Shown in pieces: positions 18,694 to 33,914 of a stretch of DNA of 64,000 bases (its first letter is position 1; each line of letters starts with the position of its first letter). The stretch is taken from assembly GCA_017883205.1 (NCBI GenBank), contig JADGNZ010000007.1, positions 1 to 64,000 on the forward strand. Direction: 5' to 3'. Position numbers and translations under genes: made by a program. Source of the stretch: Thermoanaerobaculia bacterium. GTDB taxonomy: Bacteria > Acidobacteriota > Thermoanaerobaculia > Gp7-AA8. Below the pieces are notes generated by a model. The model made no database searches. It worked only from the letters and a program-made list of their open reading frames with translations, and was not told where the DNA came from.

Positions 18694-19065
18694 ATGGCAA
18701 AAGCAAAAGTCAAAGAGCACCCATACCAGGAACATATCGATGCGTTACGTGCGAAGCAGACGCAAATCCACGACTCCTTCCAGCGTGACAAGGTCGACGG
18801 CAAAGCGCAGGCTGACGATGGCATTCAGGACCTTGCCGATAAGGCCGCCAGCGCGTACTCAAAAGAGCTGAACTTCTCGCTCTCCGACGGCGAGCGCAAC
18901 CTTCTCATGCAGATCGATGAAGCGTTCACCCGCCTCAAGAACGAGACCTACGGCACCTGCACAAACTGCGGCGCCACGATCGGCGAGAAGCGGCTGGCCG
19001 CGGTCCCCTGGACGCCCTACTGCATCGACTGCCAGGAGCTCCAGGAAAAGGGACTTCTCACCTAG
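18694..19065 (+). CDS. TraR/DksA-family zinc-finger protein
   Basis: YGTCTNCGATIGEKRLAAVPWTPYCIDCQE; coiled-coil N-terminal half. Confidence 0.9.
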   Translation: MAKAKVKEHPYQEHIDALRAKQTQIHDSFQRDKVDGKAQADDGIQDLADKAASAYSKELNFSLSDGERNLLMQIDEAFTRLKNETYGTCTNCGATIGEKRLAAVPWTPYCIDCQELQEKGLLT

Positions 19066-19075
19066 AAAGCAATGA

Positions 19076-19138
19076 ACCACAGGGGCGCAGAGATCGCAGA
19101 GTTGGCTCTGTGCTCTGTGACCTCTGCGCCTCTGTGGT
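19076..19138. repeat. Inverted repeat of ACCACAGAGGCGCAGAG family
   Basis: ACCACAGGGGCGCAGAG (19076-19092) vs CTCTGCGCCTCTGTGGT (19122-19138): 16/17 complementary. Confidence 0.85.
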
Positions 19139-19148
19139 GTCAGCAACC

Positions 19149-21884
<2,736 letters not shown>

Positions 21885-21893
21885 TGCGCGCGA

Positions 21894-23111
21894 TTATCTC
21901 CGAACTTCTACCTCGACGCTGCTGTAGACCACGCGGGCGATATCGCTTTCGGGCTTTTGGCGCGGATCGTCGCTTCCTGCCGCGCGGAACGAGATGCGCG
22001 ACATGTCAGCGCCGAGGCTCACGAGTGCGGCCTTTAGGGAATCGATTTCACGCTGCGCGACGTCTTTGTTGCGCCGCGCATCGGGTTGACGGAACTCATG
22101 CGCAACGATGTCGATTGGTGGCGCCGCGCGAATGATCTTCAGAAGCGACTGTAATTCCTCGCCGCTGGGAAAGCGGAGGAGGTTGCCCGATGTATCGAAC
22201 TGCAGCCCGAACAGCGCGACCCGGTTGGCGCGGTGAAGCAACGCCAGTCCGACATCGTTCCGCAGAACGGAAGCGGCGCAGGTTGTCCGTTCGCCGAACC
22301 ATGGCATCCCGCGAAACAGGGGAATGGCTTCTTCATGCCATTCGATGCCGCTGAAGTGTTTGCCGTCCGGTGAGACTGCGAGTGCGGCATAACCAAAGTC
22401 GTTGCCGTGAGTCCAATTGAATCGCCAGACTCGTCCCGTCGTGCCCCCTTCGAGAAAGTCCGGCTGTGCGCCCCGCATCAGAACGCCGGTCGCGCCAGCA
22501 CCGTGTTGCACGAATGTGGCGGCGCTGCCGTTGATCGACCAGCAGCCATCGATGGGTCGATCGACGCGAGGCGCGATCTCCGCGCCGCGAGCGTAGATGG
22601 AGTGGAGGCGAGCATCGTGTCCGGCAGTTGCCGGCGCCGGAATGTCGACGCGCAGATACGAGGCGGTCGTTGGCGCTACGTCCAGCCACTGCGCCAGTTC
22701 GCTCCGCTTCGGTGTGATGGTCGCGAGCGGTCGCCAGGTCGTGCCGTCGAGCGAGCTTTCGAACGGAACATTTTTCGGCTCGAAGCCTACTTCCAGCGAA
22801 CGGATACCGATTCGATCGATACGGCTGGGTGCGCCGAAGGCGATGACGATTGACTGCGGAAAATCGTGAGGTGGAGTCTGCCAGAACGTGCCGATGTCGC
22901 CGTCGATCGTGCTGACGGCGGACACGGGCAGCATCGTCTCACCGGTCCTTGAAACGATCGTGGCTCCTCGGGAGAGATCGAGAAGACTTGACTGCTCATT
23001 GATGATGTCGATGGGCAGTGCACCCGGCTCATTCGGCTTCGCAGGACGTTCAGGAGCCGCGCGCGAGCAACTCGCGAAGAGAAGAAGCGCGAGGAGCAGG
23101 CGTGTTTTCAC
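21894..23111 (-). CDS. Lipoprotein with discoidin-like (F5/8 type C) domain and OmpA-like C-terminal region
   Basis: Lipobox-like LLLFASC; TIDGDIGTFWQTPPHDFPQSIVIAFGAPSRIDRIGI; C-terminal PPIDIVAHEFRQPDARRNKDVAQREIDSLKAALVSLGADMSRISFRAAG. Confidence 0.65.
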   Translation of the reverse strand: MKTRLLLALLLFASCSRAAPERPAKPNEPGALPIDIINEQSSLLDLSRGATIVSRTGETMLPVSAVSTIDGDIGTFWQTPPHDFPQSIVIAFGAPSRIDRIGIRSLEVGFEPKNVPFESSLDGTTWRPLATITPKRSELAQWLDVAPTTASYLRVDIPAPATAGHDARLHSIYARGAEIAPRVDRPIDGCWSINGSAATFVQHGAGATGVLMRGAQPDFLEGGTTGRVWRFNWTHGNDFGYAALAVSPDGKHFSGIEWHEEAIPLFRGMPWFGERTTCAASVLRNDVGLALLHRANRVALFGLQFDTSGNLLRFPSGEELQSLLKIIRAAPPIDIVAHEFRQPDARRNKDVAQREIDSLKAALVSLGADMSRISFRAAGSDDPRQKPESDIARVVYSSVEVEVRR

Positions 23112-25297
23112 GTCCGATACTCGCGCCGGTCGACAACGATCTTGGTGACGTCAGCGATGCCGGCCACGGCACCGCCGATCTTGTGCAATAACGCCATCCG
23201 GTTTCGCCGCAGTGTTTCATCCTCGACCATGACCATGACTTCGTCGAAGAATGTCTCCAGCTCGGGCGCCATGGCCGCGAATGTCTCGAGAGCGCGCTTG
23301 TAATCGCGCTCCGCGATCATCTCCTCGATCTGTGTGCTGACGGCCGCGGCAAGGCTGGCCAGGCGGCGCTCGACATCATTCTCCAGCTTCGACGGATCGA
23401 CGCTCGCCGCAATCTGCTGGCCGGCGGTGATGTTGGCGATCCGCTTGGCAGAGTCGAGAATCGAGAGGAAGTTTGGTTCGTTGCGCATCGCCTTCACCGC
23501 GCCGATGCGATCGACGAGATCGGTGAGCGACGATGCCCATCCTGTTTCCATTGCCGCGGCGATCTCGTCGTAGGCGAATCCGTAAGCGGATACCTCGAGT
23601 AGCGTGCGAATACGCTCCGCGAAGAAGGCGAGGAGATCGGGCTTGAGTTGCTGCGTCGCTGGGTTGCCTGGTTGCTCATGTGCTTGGAGCGCGACATCGA
23701 TCAGTTTGTCGATGCCGATCTTCACGCTCCGCTTGTCGCGGTTGAGCAGAATCTGCACGACGCCCTGTGCGGCGCGGCGAAGAGCGAACGGATCTTTCGA
23801 GCCGGTTGGTCTCGCTCCAACCAGGAAGAATCCAACAAGTGTGTCGATCTTGTCGGCGAGCGAGACCACGGCGCCGCTGCGTGTGCGAGGCAGCGCGTCA
23901 TCGATGTTGATGGGAAGGTAATGATCGTAAACGGCCTGCCACGTGTTCTCCGGCATGCCTTCTTCGCGAGCGTAGATGCCGCCAATGTTTCCCTGCAGCT
24001 CGGTGAACTCCTTCACCATTTCGGTGACGAGGTCGGTCTTGCAAAGGCGCGCGGCGGCGAGTGTCTCGGGATCGTCGGTGATGGCGGCGGCGACCTGTTC
24101 GATGCGATCGGTCTTCTGCAGGTAGTTTCCCAGCTTCTCCTGGAACTGCAGATGGGAGAGCTGATCACGGCGCGATACGAGTGTTCGTTTGCGGTCGGTC
24201 TCGTAGAAGAACTTCGCGTCGGCGAATCGGGCGTTGGTGACGAACGAGTTGCCGTACGCGGCGTTGCCGTCAGGATCACCATCGTTGTCGAGAACGGCGA
24301 GGAATGAGCTCGTGAGCTTTCCGGCCGTGGTGCGAATCGGCAGCTGCTTCTGGTGGACGCGCATCACCGTGACGAGCACCTCTTCGGGTAACGCCAGGTA
24401 GTCGCCGCCGAACTCGGCGCGCACGACGCCGGGATATTCGGTGAGGTACTGCCACTGAGACCAGATCGAAGCGTCGATTGCCGGCGCTCCTCCGGCCTCA
24501 TTGGCGAGGATACGCGCACGCTCGGCCATGACGTGGCGGCGGCGCTCGGCATCGATGACGACGCGGTTCAGCTCGAGCTGGGTGACGTAGTCGTTGTACG
24601 AAGTCACCTCAATCTTCTGCGGCGCAAGCGTGCGATGACCGACCGTCGTCGTTCCCGACGGGAGGCCGAAAATCGTGATCGGCAGATGCTCGCCGTCGAG
24701 CACGGAGACGATCGAGTGAATCGGGCGGATATAAGAATGCTCGCCGTTTCCCCATCGCATCATCTTCGGCCAGCGAAGCGATTCAACGATCTGCGGAATG
24801 CGTTGCTGCAGGATCTCACCCGCGGCGCGGCCTTTGATCTGGCGTCGGATGCGGATGTAGTTGGTGCGGGTGTCGGGTGTCGGGGGTGGGGTGTCGGAGC
24901 CCTTATCGGTGCGTGTTTCGGAGGCTACGCCACCTTCTTCTTTCCGACTCCCGACCCCCGACAAACGACCCTCGTCGATCACATCCTCGATCGTGGCGGC
25001 ATTCTTTTTCAGGAATCCGAGCAATGCCTGTGTTGGCTTCCCCTCCGCGTCATACGCTGCTTTGATCGGCGGGCCCTTGACTTCCTCTTCGCGGTCGCTC
25101 TCGCGCAGGGGGATACGGGAGAGAAAGAAGATGATGCGGCGCGGCGTGCTGTTGACGATGACGGGGTTGCGGTCGCCGTCAGGCTCGCCGAGGTCGTGGG
25201 TTAGTTTCGTCAGTTGCTGGAGCAGGACAGCGTGCGCGGCCTCGTGCATCCACGCGGGAATCTCTTCCGTGAGCAACTCGAAGAAGTACTCGGCCAT
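23108..25297 (-). CDS. glyS: Glycyl-tRNA synthetase beta subunit (carries a repeat-derived in-frame insert)
   Basis: [97 protein letters not shown]. Confidence 0.96.
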   Translation of the reverse strand: MAEYFFELLTEEIPAWMHEAAHAVLLQQLTKLTHDLGEPDGDRNPVIVNSTPRRIIFFLSRIPLRESDREEEVKGPPIKAAYDAEGKPTQALLGFLKKNAATIEDVIDEGRLSGVGSRKEEGGVASETRTDKGSDTPPPTPDTRTNYIRIRRQIKGRAAGEILQQRIPQIVESLRWPKMMRWGNGEHSYIRPIHSIVSVLDGEHLPITIFGLPSGTTTVGHRTLAPQKIEVTSYNDYVTQLELNRVVIDAERRRHVMAERARILANEAGGAPAIDASIWSQWQYLTEYPGVVRAEFGGDYLALPEEVLVTVMRVHQKQLPIRTTAGKLTSSFLAVLDNDGDPDGNAAYGNSFVTNARFADAKFFYETDRKRTLVSRRDQLSHLQFQEKLGNYLQKTDRIEQVAAAITDDPETLAAARLCKTDLVTEMVKEFTELQGNIGGIYAREEGMPENTWQAVYDHYLPINIDDALPRTRSGAVVSLADKIDTLVGFFLVGARPTGSKDPFALRRAAQGVVQILLNRDKRSVKIGIDKLIDVALQAHEQPGNPATQQLKPDLLAFFAERIRTLLEVSAYGFAYDEIAAAMETGWASSLTDLVDRIGAVKAMRNEPNFLSILDSAKRIANITAGQQIAASVDPSKLENDVERRLASLAAAVSTQIEEMIAERDYKRALETFAAMAPELETFFDEVMVMVEDETLRRNRMALLHKIGGAVAGIADVTKIVVDRREYRT
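24865..24970. repeat. Heptanucleotide inverted-arm element inserted inside glyS
   Basis: GCGGGTGTCGGGTGTCGGGGGTGGGGTGTCGGAG ... CTTTCCGACTCCCGACCCCCGACAAACGACC; encodes RLSGVGSRK...PPPTPDTRT. Confidence 0.85.
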
Positions 25298-26217
25298 TAC
25301 GCGCGCTCCCTGATCAGAGGATTGACCAGCGGATTGGCCATCGGATTGAGTAGGGGAAATCCGAGCGCCTCGCGCGACGCCAGGAATTGATGCGCACAGC
25401 TGACGGCGAGATCACGAACGCGCTTCATCACGCCGACGCGCTCGGTCACGGATACCGCGCCGCGTGCATCGAGTGTGTTGAAAACGTGCGAGCACTTCAG
25501 CGTCCATTCATAGGCGGGGAGCACAAGCGATTCATCAAGGCAGTGTTGCGCTTCCTTTTCGTACAACTTGAATAGCTGCCAGTGCATGTCGATGTCCGCG
25601 GTCTCGAAGTAGTACTTCGAAAACTCGTATTCATCCTGCTTGCGCACGGGCCCGTAGCCGAAGCCTGCTCCCCATTCGATGTCGTAGATGCTCGCCTGGC
25701 GTGACAGGAACATCGTCAGGCGCTCCAGCCCGTAGGTGATCTCCGCGGAGATGGGCGACAGATCGATTCCTCCGGCCTGTTGGAAGTAGGTGAACTGCGT
25801 GATCTCCATGCCGTCGAGCAGAATCTGCCAGCCGACGCCCCACGCGCCGAGTGTGGGAGCCTCCCAGTTGTCCTCCTCGAAGCGGATGTCGTGGCGGGTG
25901 AGGTCGAGGCCGATCGCGCGCAGTGAGTCGAGATAGAGATCCTGCACGTTCAACGGCGAGGGCTTGAGGACCACTTGAAATTGATAGTGCTTGCCGAGGC
26001 GGAAAGGGTTGTCTCCGTAGCGTCCGTCGGCAGGGCGGCGCGACGGTTGTACGTAGCCGACGTTCCAGGGCTCCGGCCCCAGAACGCGCAGGAAGGTGGC
26101 GGGGTGCATCGTGCCGGCGCCGACTGCGACGTCGAGCGGCGTTTCGAGCATGCAGCCCTGTTCGGCCCAGAAGGTCTGGAGGCGAAGGATCAGGTCTTGA
26201 AAGGAAAGGCGCGGCAT
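25297..26217 (-). CDS. glyQ: Glycyl-tRNA synthetase alpha subunit
   Basis: [85 protein letters not shown]. Confidence 0.97.
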   Translation of the reverse strand: MPRLSFQDLILRLQTFWAEQGCMLETPLDVAVGAGTMHPATFLRVLGPEPWNVGYVQPSRRPADGRYGDNPFRLGKHYQFQVVLKPSPLNVQDLYLDSLRAIGLDLTRHDIRFEEDNWEAPTLGAWGVGWQILLDGMEITQFTYFQQAGGIDLSPISAEITYGLERLTMFLSRQASIYDIEWGAGFGYGPVRKQDEYEFSKYYFETADIDMHWQLFKLYEKEAQHCLDESLVLPAYEWTLKCSHVFNTLDARGAVSVTERVGVMKRVRDLAVSCAHQFLASREALGFPLLNPMANPLVNPLIRERA

Positions 26218-26278
26218 CGGGCGCGCATTCTAACGTGGGAGTGGAGCGTCGGGGGTGGGGAGTCGGAGAACGAGTGAA

Positions 26279-26890
26279 CTATCCCTGAGTGCCGGTCGTG
26301 TCTGTGGGCGGCGGAGGTGGTGGAGGCTGCTGCTGGTCCTCTGGCTTCTTGCCAACGTTATTTTTCTTCTTTGGCGCGGAGGACGTCGTTTCCGGCTCGG
26401 CCGATGGGGTGGTGGCCGTATCGGATGATGCCGTCGTTGTGTCGGCGTCGGAGTCCGAGCGCGGCTTCGTGCCGGTCTCCTTCGCCATCGGCGGCGTCGT
26501 GACACCAATCGTGTCGATCACGATGGGGGCGCTGGAACTGGCCATCCCGTTTGTGTCCGTGCGGGGTTGGGATACGCGGCGGACGGGGGTGGTGCTCGCG
26601 CCGGCCGGGTAGCTCGGAGTTGACGGCAGCGTTCCTGCGATGCTCGTGCCGGCAGTCTCGTTGCCCAGCGGATTCGGATTGTTCGGGAGCGTGAAGTTCG
26701 TCGTTGTGTCGGCGTTTGTATCTGTTACGGGAGCGGGCTTCTCCCCCGGACCATTGATCGTTGACGTGACTCCGTCCGCCGAACCCTCAGAGACAACTTC
26801 GTAGTTCGGTGTCGCTCGCTTGGCATGATCCTGACCCCGGCAGGTCACCAGGGCGAGCGCGACGATAAGCGCGAAAGATCGGTTGGTCAT
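26279..26890 (-). CDS. Thr/Ser/Pro-rich secreted or lipoprotein, unknown function
   Basis: N-terminal MTNRSFALIVALALVTCRG (lipobox-like), then low-complexity T/S/P/D-rich sequence. Confidence 0.5.
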   Translation of the reverse strand: MTNRSFALIVALALVTCRGQDHAKRATPNYEVVSEGSADGVTSTINGPGEKPAPVTDTNADTTTNFTLPNNPNPLGNETAGTSIAGTLPSTPSYPAGASTTPVRRVSQPRTDTNGMASSSAPIVIDTIGVTTPPMAKETGTKPRSDSDADTTTASSDTATTPSAEPETTSSAPKKKNNVGKKPEDQQQPPPPPPPTDTTGTQG

Positions 26891-26921
26891 TGCCAGGATC
26901 TATCGCATCGAGCATGCCAAT

Positions 26922-26956
26922 AAAAAACCCCTTGCGTCACGCGACGCAAGGGGTTG
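26922..26956 (-). terminator. Rho-independent terminator
   Basis: AATAAAAAACCCCTTGCGTCACGCGACGCAAGGGGTT: stem CCCCTTGCGTC/GACGCAAGGGG with T-tract on the minus strand. Confidence 0.9.
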
Positions 26957-26978
26957 AGGTTAGGAAACGGGAGCGAAA

Positions 26979-27902
26979 TTACTGAGGTGCGACGATGTTC
27001 GTTACCGAGTTACCGCCGGCGTTCCCCTCGATCATGTTGCTGGTGAAGCCGCGGACGGTGCCGCCATTCAGGAAGACGCCGTTGGTCGTGTTGCCGGTGA
27101 TCGTGCAGTTGGTCAGGCGGATCATCGGCGTGCCGCCGTTGCCGGCGAAGATGCCCTGCTGGTTGAAGTTCAGGTCGCAGCGGTCGCAGTCGACTTCGAC
27201 CGTCCCCTGCGAGGCGAGGATACCTGCATTGTTGTGGTTCATGCTCGTGCCGACAATCGATGCCTTGGTGCGATTGTCCAGATTCACGCCCCAGAGGGTG
27301 TTCCCGTCGATCTTGGAATTCTCGATGTGCAGGCCGACCTGACCGGCGGTCGGGACGGAGCCCACGCCTTCGTTGCAGACCCGGACGGTCGTGTTGCGAA
27401 TGAAGACGTTCGCCGTGGCGCTCGTTTCGATGCTGATGCCGCGGGTGGAGAAGTTTTGGATGACGCAGTCCTCGACGTGCACGTTGACCGTCGCGCCTGC
27501 ATTCGTGAGGACGCGGACGCCCGTGATACCCAGGGTTGTTCCGGCCCCGTTGATGGAAAGGCCGCGAAGAACCACATTGCTGTTGGCGACCCCCGAATTG
27601 ATCGTGAAGCCGAACGTAGCGGAAGCCAGGGACGAGGCAAACGTTCCGGTGCCGTCGATGGTCATCGGTTTCGTGATCGTGAGCGCCCCGAACCCGCCCG
27701 GATCGAGAACATCGATCTCACCGCCGGATGCCGTCTTCGAGATCGCGCCCGCGAAGGTCTTGCAAGGCGCGGTGCGGCTGCACGGGTTGACGTCGTCACC
27801 GACGCCGGAGACCCACGTACGCGTCGCCTGAGCGGAAGCGGACATGGTGACCAGCGAGAACATGAGTACGAAAAGAGAAAGCCGGGTAACCATTCTGTTC
27901 AT
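26979..27902 (-). CDS. Secreted right-handed parallel beta-helix protein
   Basis: Signal peptide MNRMVTRLSLFVLMFSLVTMSASA; GVGDDVNPCSRTAPCKTFAGAISKTASGGEIDVLDPGGFG; repeated solenoid-like rungs. SD AGGAGGAGG before ATG at 27902. Confidence 0.75.
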   Translation of the reverse strand: MNRMVTRLSLFVLMFSLVTMSASAQATRTWVSGVGDDVNPCSRTAPCKTFAGAISKTASGGEIDVLDPGGFGALTITKPMTIDGTGTFASSLASATFGFTINSGVANSNVVLRGLSINGAGTTLGITGVRVLTNAGATVNVHVEDCVIQNFSTRGISIETSATANVFIRNTTVRVCNEGVGSVPTAGQVGLHIENSKIDGNTLWGVNLDNRTKASIVGTSMNHNNAGILASQGTVEVDCDRCDLNFNQQGIFAGNGGTPMIRLTNCTITGNTTNGVFLNGGTVRGFTSNMIEGNAGGNSVTNIVAPQ

Positions 27903-28163
27903 AGCGATACCTCCTCCTGAATCCTGATTGTTAGATGTATATCGAGCGGTGACGCCACGCCACCGCAACCGGGCTGGTGTTTTGGTTGTGGGAATGTAAG
28001 TGTCTTGCAACCATCGTCCTGTGATTCCAGTCACGATCCCAAACAAGGATCAGTCGCTCATCGCTGATTGAGGTTCGATCAATTTAGCACAAAAAAGTCT
28101 CGCATGAGTACCACATTTGCCCGTTGGGGGAAGGCGTGGGGCTTCTTGGTGGTTGTGGATACC

Positions 28164-28178
28164 GTACCGGAGTGGTAC
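28164..28178. promoter_or_regulatory. Candidate Rrf2-family operator upstream of the SUF operon
   Basis: Perfect dyad GTACC-GGAGT-GGTAC, about 25 nt before the regulator ATG at 28204. Confidence 0.4.
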
Positions 28179-28203
28179 TGTTTCGCTCCCTTCGGGAATC
28201 GCG

Positions 28204-28673
28204 ATGCTGAAAATCTCCAAACTTACCGACTACGGACTCCTCGCCGCCGTCTATCTCGCCCGGCATAACGGCGAGGTGGCCTCCGCGCGTGAGATCGCCG
28301 GGTTTTACCACTTGCCGGTTCCGATGGTTACGAAAGTGCTGAAGATGCTTCACCAGAGTGAGGTCATCGAATCGCAGCGCGGTGTCGGCGGCGGCTATTC
28401 GTTTCGCGGCGATTCCGAGTCGGTCACGCTCGGATACCTGATCGAGGCGCTCGAAGGTCCCTGGGATCTCGTCGAGTGCGAGACGACGGACGACCAGGGC
28501 CATGCCGCCTGCGCGATTCGTGTAGCGTGCCCGTCGCGCCGCTTCATGTTCGGCATCAACCGCGCGGTAAAAGGGGCGTTCGAGCAGGTCACGCTCGGCG
28601 ACCTCACCCGAGGGGTCATGCCGGTGGCACAGATCGACAAGCCAATGTTGTCAACGAGAGCTGAGAGTCAACT

Positions 28674-28677
<4 letters not shown>
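28204..28677 (+). CDS. Rrf2-family transcriptional regulator of the SUF operon (probable Fe-S sensor)
   Basis: [49 protein letters not shown]; three Cys ([23 protein letters not shown]). Confidence 0.88.
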
Positions 28678-30861
<2,184 letters not shown>

Positions 30862-30865
<4 letters not shown>

Positions 30866-32190
30866 GCAGCGTTCTTGATCGCGAAATCCCGCTCTCTGCC
30901 ATCGAGCCGGAACACATCGATGGCGAGCCGGAGCGCGTCCGCCACATCCGTTCGCAGGCAGCGGAGCGCTTCAACGCACTCGGCTGGCCAACCACGCGGC
31001 TCGAGGAGTGGAAGTACACCTCGCTTGCGGCGCTCGCCAGCAACGATTGGAAATTCGATCGGAAGCTGCCGAACGACCGGACGGGAACCTCGCCATTCGG
31101 TGAGAAGGCGGCTGCTGAGCTGATGTTCGTCAACGGAATGCTCTACGCGAACCGTGCCTCGCTTGCGAACGAGCATCCCGGAATCAGGATCGTACCGATG
31201 CGCGAGGCGATGGATAGCGAATTATTTGCGCAGCATTTCGCGCGCTATGCCGACTACGAGAAGCACGCCATGACCGCGCTGAACACGGCGCTGTGGCAGG
31301 ACGGCGCCTACATCGAGATCGCGCCCGGAACCGTTGTCGAAGGCTTCATTCACATTTGTTCCATCTCCGGACCCGTCAAGGAACATCCGGTGATGACGCA
31401 ACTGCGCAACCTGATCGTAGCCGGACGCGGAAGCCAGATCACGGTCGTCGAAACGTTCTTCGGCGCGGGGCCCTACTTTACGAACGCGGTTACGGAGATC
31501 GTCGCCGGCGAAGGCGCCGTCGTCGATCACTACAAATACGAGAACGAATCGCTCGACGCCTTTCACATCGGCACGGTGCAGATCCACCAGGAGCGTTCGT
31601 CGAACGTCACGTCCCGCACGATCGCCCTCGGCGGGGGTCTGGTTCGCAATGAGATCAACGCGGCGTTGGCCGGCGAAGGAGCCAGCCTTTCGATGGAAGG
31701 GATCTTCGTTCTCTCCGGCCGCCAGCACGTCGACAATCACACCGTGATCGATCATGTTGCGCCGCACTGCGACAGTGTCGAGCTCTTCAAAGGCGTCCTC
31801 GACGAGAACGCCCGCGGCATCTTCGACGGCCGAATCATCGTCGAGCCGGACGCGGTGAAGACCAATTCGCGGCAGACGAACAAGAACCTGCTGTTGTCGG
31901 AGACCGCCGTCATCGATTCGAAGCCGTCGCTGGAGATCCACAACGACGACGTGAAGTGCAACCACGGCTCGACGATCGGACAGCTCGACGAAGAAGCGCT
32001 TTTTTACCTTCGCTCGCGCGGGATAGGCGCCGAGGAAGCGCGCAATTTGCTGGTGTATGCATTCGCCAGCGAGATCGTCGAGCGGATGAAGGTCCCCGTG
32101 GTGCGCGAGACCGCCGCAGGCGCGTTGTTCCTGCGGATGCCGGGCCGTATGGCGGAGAAGCTGGGACGAACCGAAGAGGTGATCAATTGA
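30862..32190 (+). CDS. sufD: Fe-S cluster assembly protein SufD
   Basis: LGWPTTRLEEWKYTSLAALA; NHTVIDHVAPHCDSVELFKGVLDENARGIFDGRIIVEPDAVKTNSRQTNKNLLLSETAVIDSKPSLEIHNDDVKCNHGSTIGQLDEEALFYLRSRGI. Confidence 0.96.
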
Positions 32191-33461
32191 TGAGCGCCGC
32201 TACGGAAACGCAAGCGGGCCCATCGTCTCGCATCGTTGACTTACTCGACGTCGAACGCGTCCGCCGCGACTTCCCGATCCTGCACCGGACCGTGCGCGAA
32301 AACCGCAAGCTGGTCTATCTCGACAACGCCGCGACGACACAGAAACCGCAGCAGGTCATCGATCGCATCGTTCGTTACTACACCGAAGAAAACTCGAACG
32401 TGCACCGCGGCGTTCACTACCTCAGTGAAGTTGCCACGGCCGCCTACGAGAATGCGCGCACGACCGTGAAGCGATTCATCGGCGCGCGCGACGAAAAAGA
32501 GATCGTCTTCACGCGCGGCACCACCGAGGCGATCAACCTCGTCGCGCAGACGTGGGGACGCAAGAACGTCGGCGCCGGTGACGAGGTACTGATCACCGCG
32601 ATCGAGCATCACTCCAACATCGTGCCGTGGCAGATGCTCTGCGACGAAAAGGGAGCGCGCCTGCGCGTCGCGCCGGTCAACGACGCCGGCGAGGTTCTCA
32701 TTGACGAGTTCCAGAAGTTGCTGACCTCGCGCACGAAGCTCGTCGCCTTCGGCCACGCTTCCAACGCCCTCGGCACCATCAATCCGATTCGAAAGATGAT
32801 CACTCTGGCGCACGCCGCCAGCGCGGTGGTCCTGATCGACGGCGCACAGGGTGTTCCGCATCTTCGCGTCGATGTTCGCGAGCTCGACTGCGACTTCTAC
32901 GCGTTCTCCAGCCACAAGATTTACGGTCCGACCGGCGTCGGCGTGCTGTACGGGAAAGAAGCGATCCTCGATGCCATGCCTCCGTGGCAGGGCGGCGGCG
33001 ACATGATCCTCTCGGTCAGCTTCGAGAAGACGACCTACAACGCGCTCCCCTACAAGTTCGAGGCGGGGACGCCGAACATCGCCGGTGTCATCGGCATGGC
33101 CACTGCCATCGACTACATGGATTCGATCGGGATCGAACGAATCGCCGCGCACGAGCAGAATCTGCTTCACTACGCGACGAAGCGGCTTCTCGAGATCGAC
33201 GGCCTCCGCATCATCGGCACCGCGGCGGAGAAAGCCTGCGTCATCTCCTTCGTGCTCGAAGGCGTTCACCCCCATGACATCGGAACCATTCTCGATGAAC
33301 AGGGGATCGCTATCCGCACCGGCCATCACTGCGCGCAGCCGCTGATGATGCGCTTCAATGTGCCCGCGACGGGTCGCGCCTCCTTCGCGATGTACAACAC
33401 ACGAGATGAGGCCGATGCGCTCGTTGCCGGTCTCGAAAAAGTCATCGAGGTATTCCGCTAG
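32190..33461 (+). CDS. sufS: Cysteine desulfurase SufS
   Basis: RRDFPILHRTVRENRKLVYLDNAATTQKPQQVID; FYAFSSHKIYGPTGVGVLYGKEAILDAMPPWQGGGDMI; GIAIRTGHHCAQPLM. Start trimmed from 31956. Confidence 0.97.
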   Translation: MSAATETQAGPSSRIVDLLDVERVRRDFPILHRTVRENRKLVYLDNAATTQKPQQVIDRIVRYYTEENSNVHRGVHYLSEVATAAYENARTTVKRFIGARDEKEIVFTRGTTEAINLVAQTWGRKNVGAGDEVLITAIEHHSNIVPWQMLCDEKGARLRVAPVNDAGEVLIDEFQKLLTSRTKLVAFGHASNALGTINPIRKMITLAHAASAVVLIDGAQGVPHLRVDVRELDCDFYAFSSHKIYGPTGVGVLYGKEAILDAMPPWQGGGDMILSVSFEKTTYNALPYKFEAGTPNIAGVIGMATAIDYMDSIGIERIAAHEQNLLHYATKRLLEIDGLRIIGTAAEKACVISFVLEGVHPHDIGTILDEQGIAIRTGHHCAQPLMMRFNVPATGRASFAMYNTRDEADALVAGLEKVIEVFR

Positions 33462-33464
33462 AAC

Positions 33465-33914
33465 ATGTCCGACCTTCGTGAGCTCTACCAGCAGGTCATC
33501 CTCGACCACAACAAGAACCCTCGCAATTTTCACGAGCTGGCACATCCGACGCGAACCGTCGATGGCTACAACCCGCTCTGCGGCGATCACTACACGATCT
33601 TCGTGGAGATGGATGGGGAGACGATCAAAGACATCGGCTTCACCGGCAACGGATGCGCGATCTCGAAAGCGTCAGCGTCCGTGATGAGCTCGACGCTGAA
33701 AGGGAAGACCACACAGGAAGCGCATCAACTCTTTGATGTTTTCCACAAGCTCGTGACCGGCGAGCCCAGCAGCCTCAGCACGGCAGAACTTGGCCGCCTG
33801 GCCGCGTTCTCCGGCGTGTCGGAGTTCCCGGCGCGCGTCAAATGCGCCTCGCTGCCATGGCACACGCTGAACAGCGCGATCGAAGGGGATAAGGAAGTGG
33901 TAAGCACGGAGTAG
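33465..33914 (+). CDS. sufU: SufU-type Fe-S scaffold/sulfurtransfer protein
   Basis: LRELYQQVILDHNKNPRNFHEL; GYNPLCGDHYTIFVEMDGETIKDIGFTGNGCAISKASASVMS; FPARVKCASLPWHTL. Confidence 0.95.
   Translation: MSDLRELYQQVILDHNKNPRNFHELAHPTRTVDGYNPLCGDHYTIFVEMDGETIKDIGFTGNGCAISKASASVMSSTLKGKTTQEAHQLFDVFHKLVTGEPSSLSTAELGRLAAFSGVSEFPARVKCASLPWHTLNSAIEGDKEVVSTE

Noticed and set aside
32241-33590. 449-aa minus-strand ORF opposite sufS
   Set aside because: Antisense shadow ORF typical of high-GC sequence; sufS has full family motifs.
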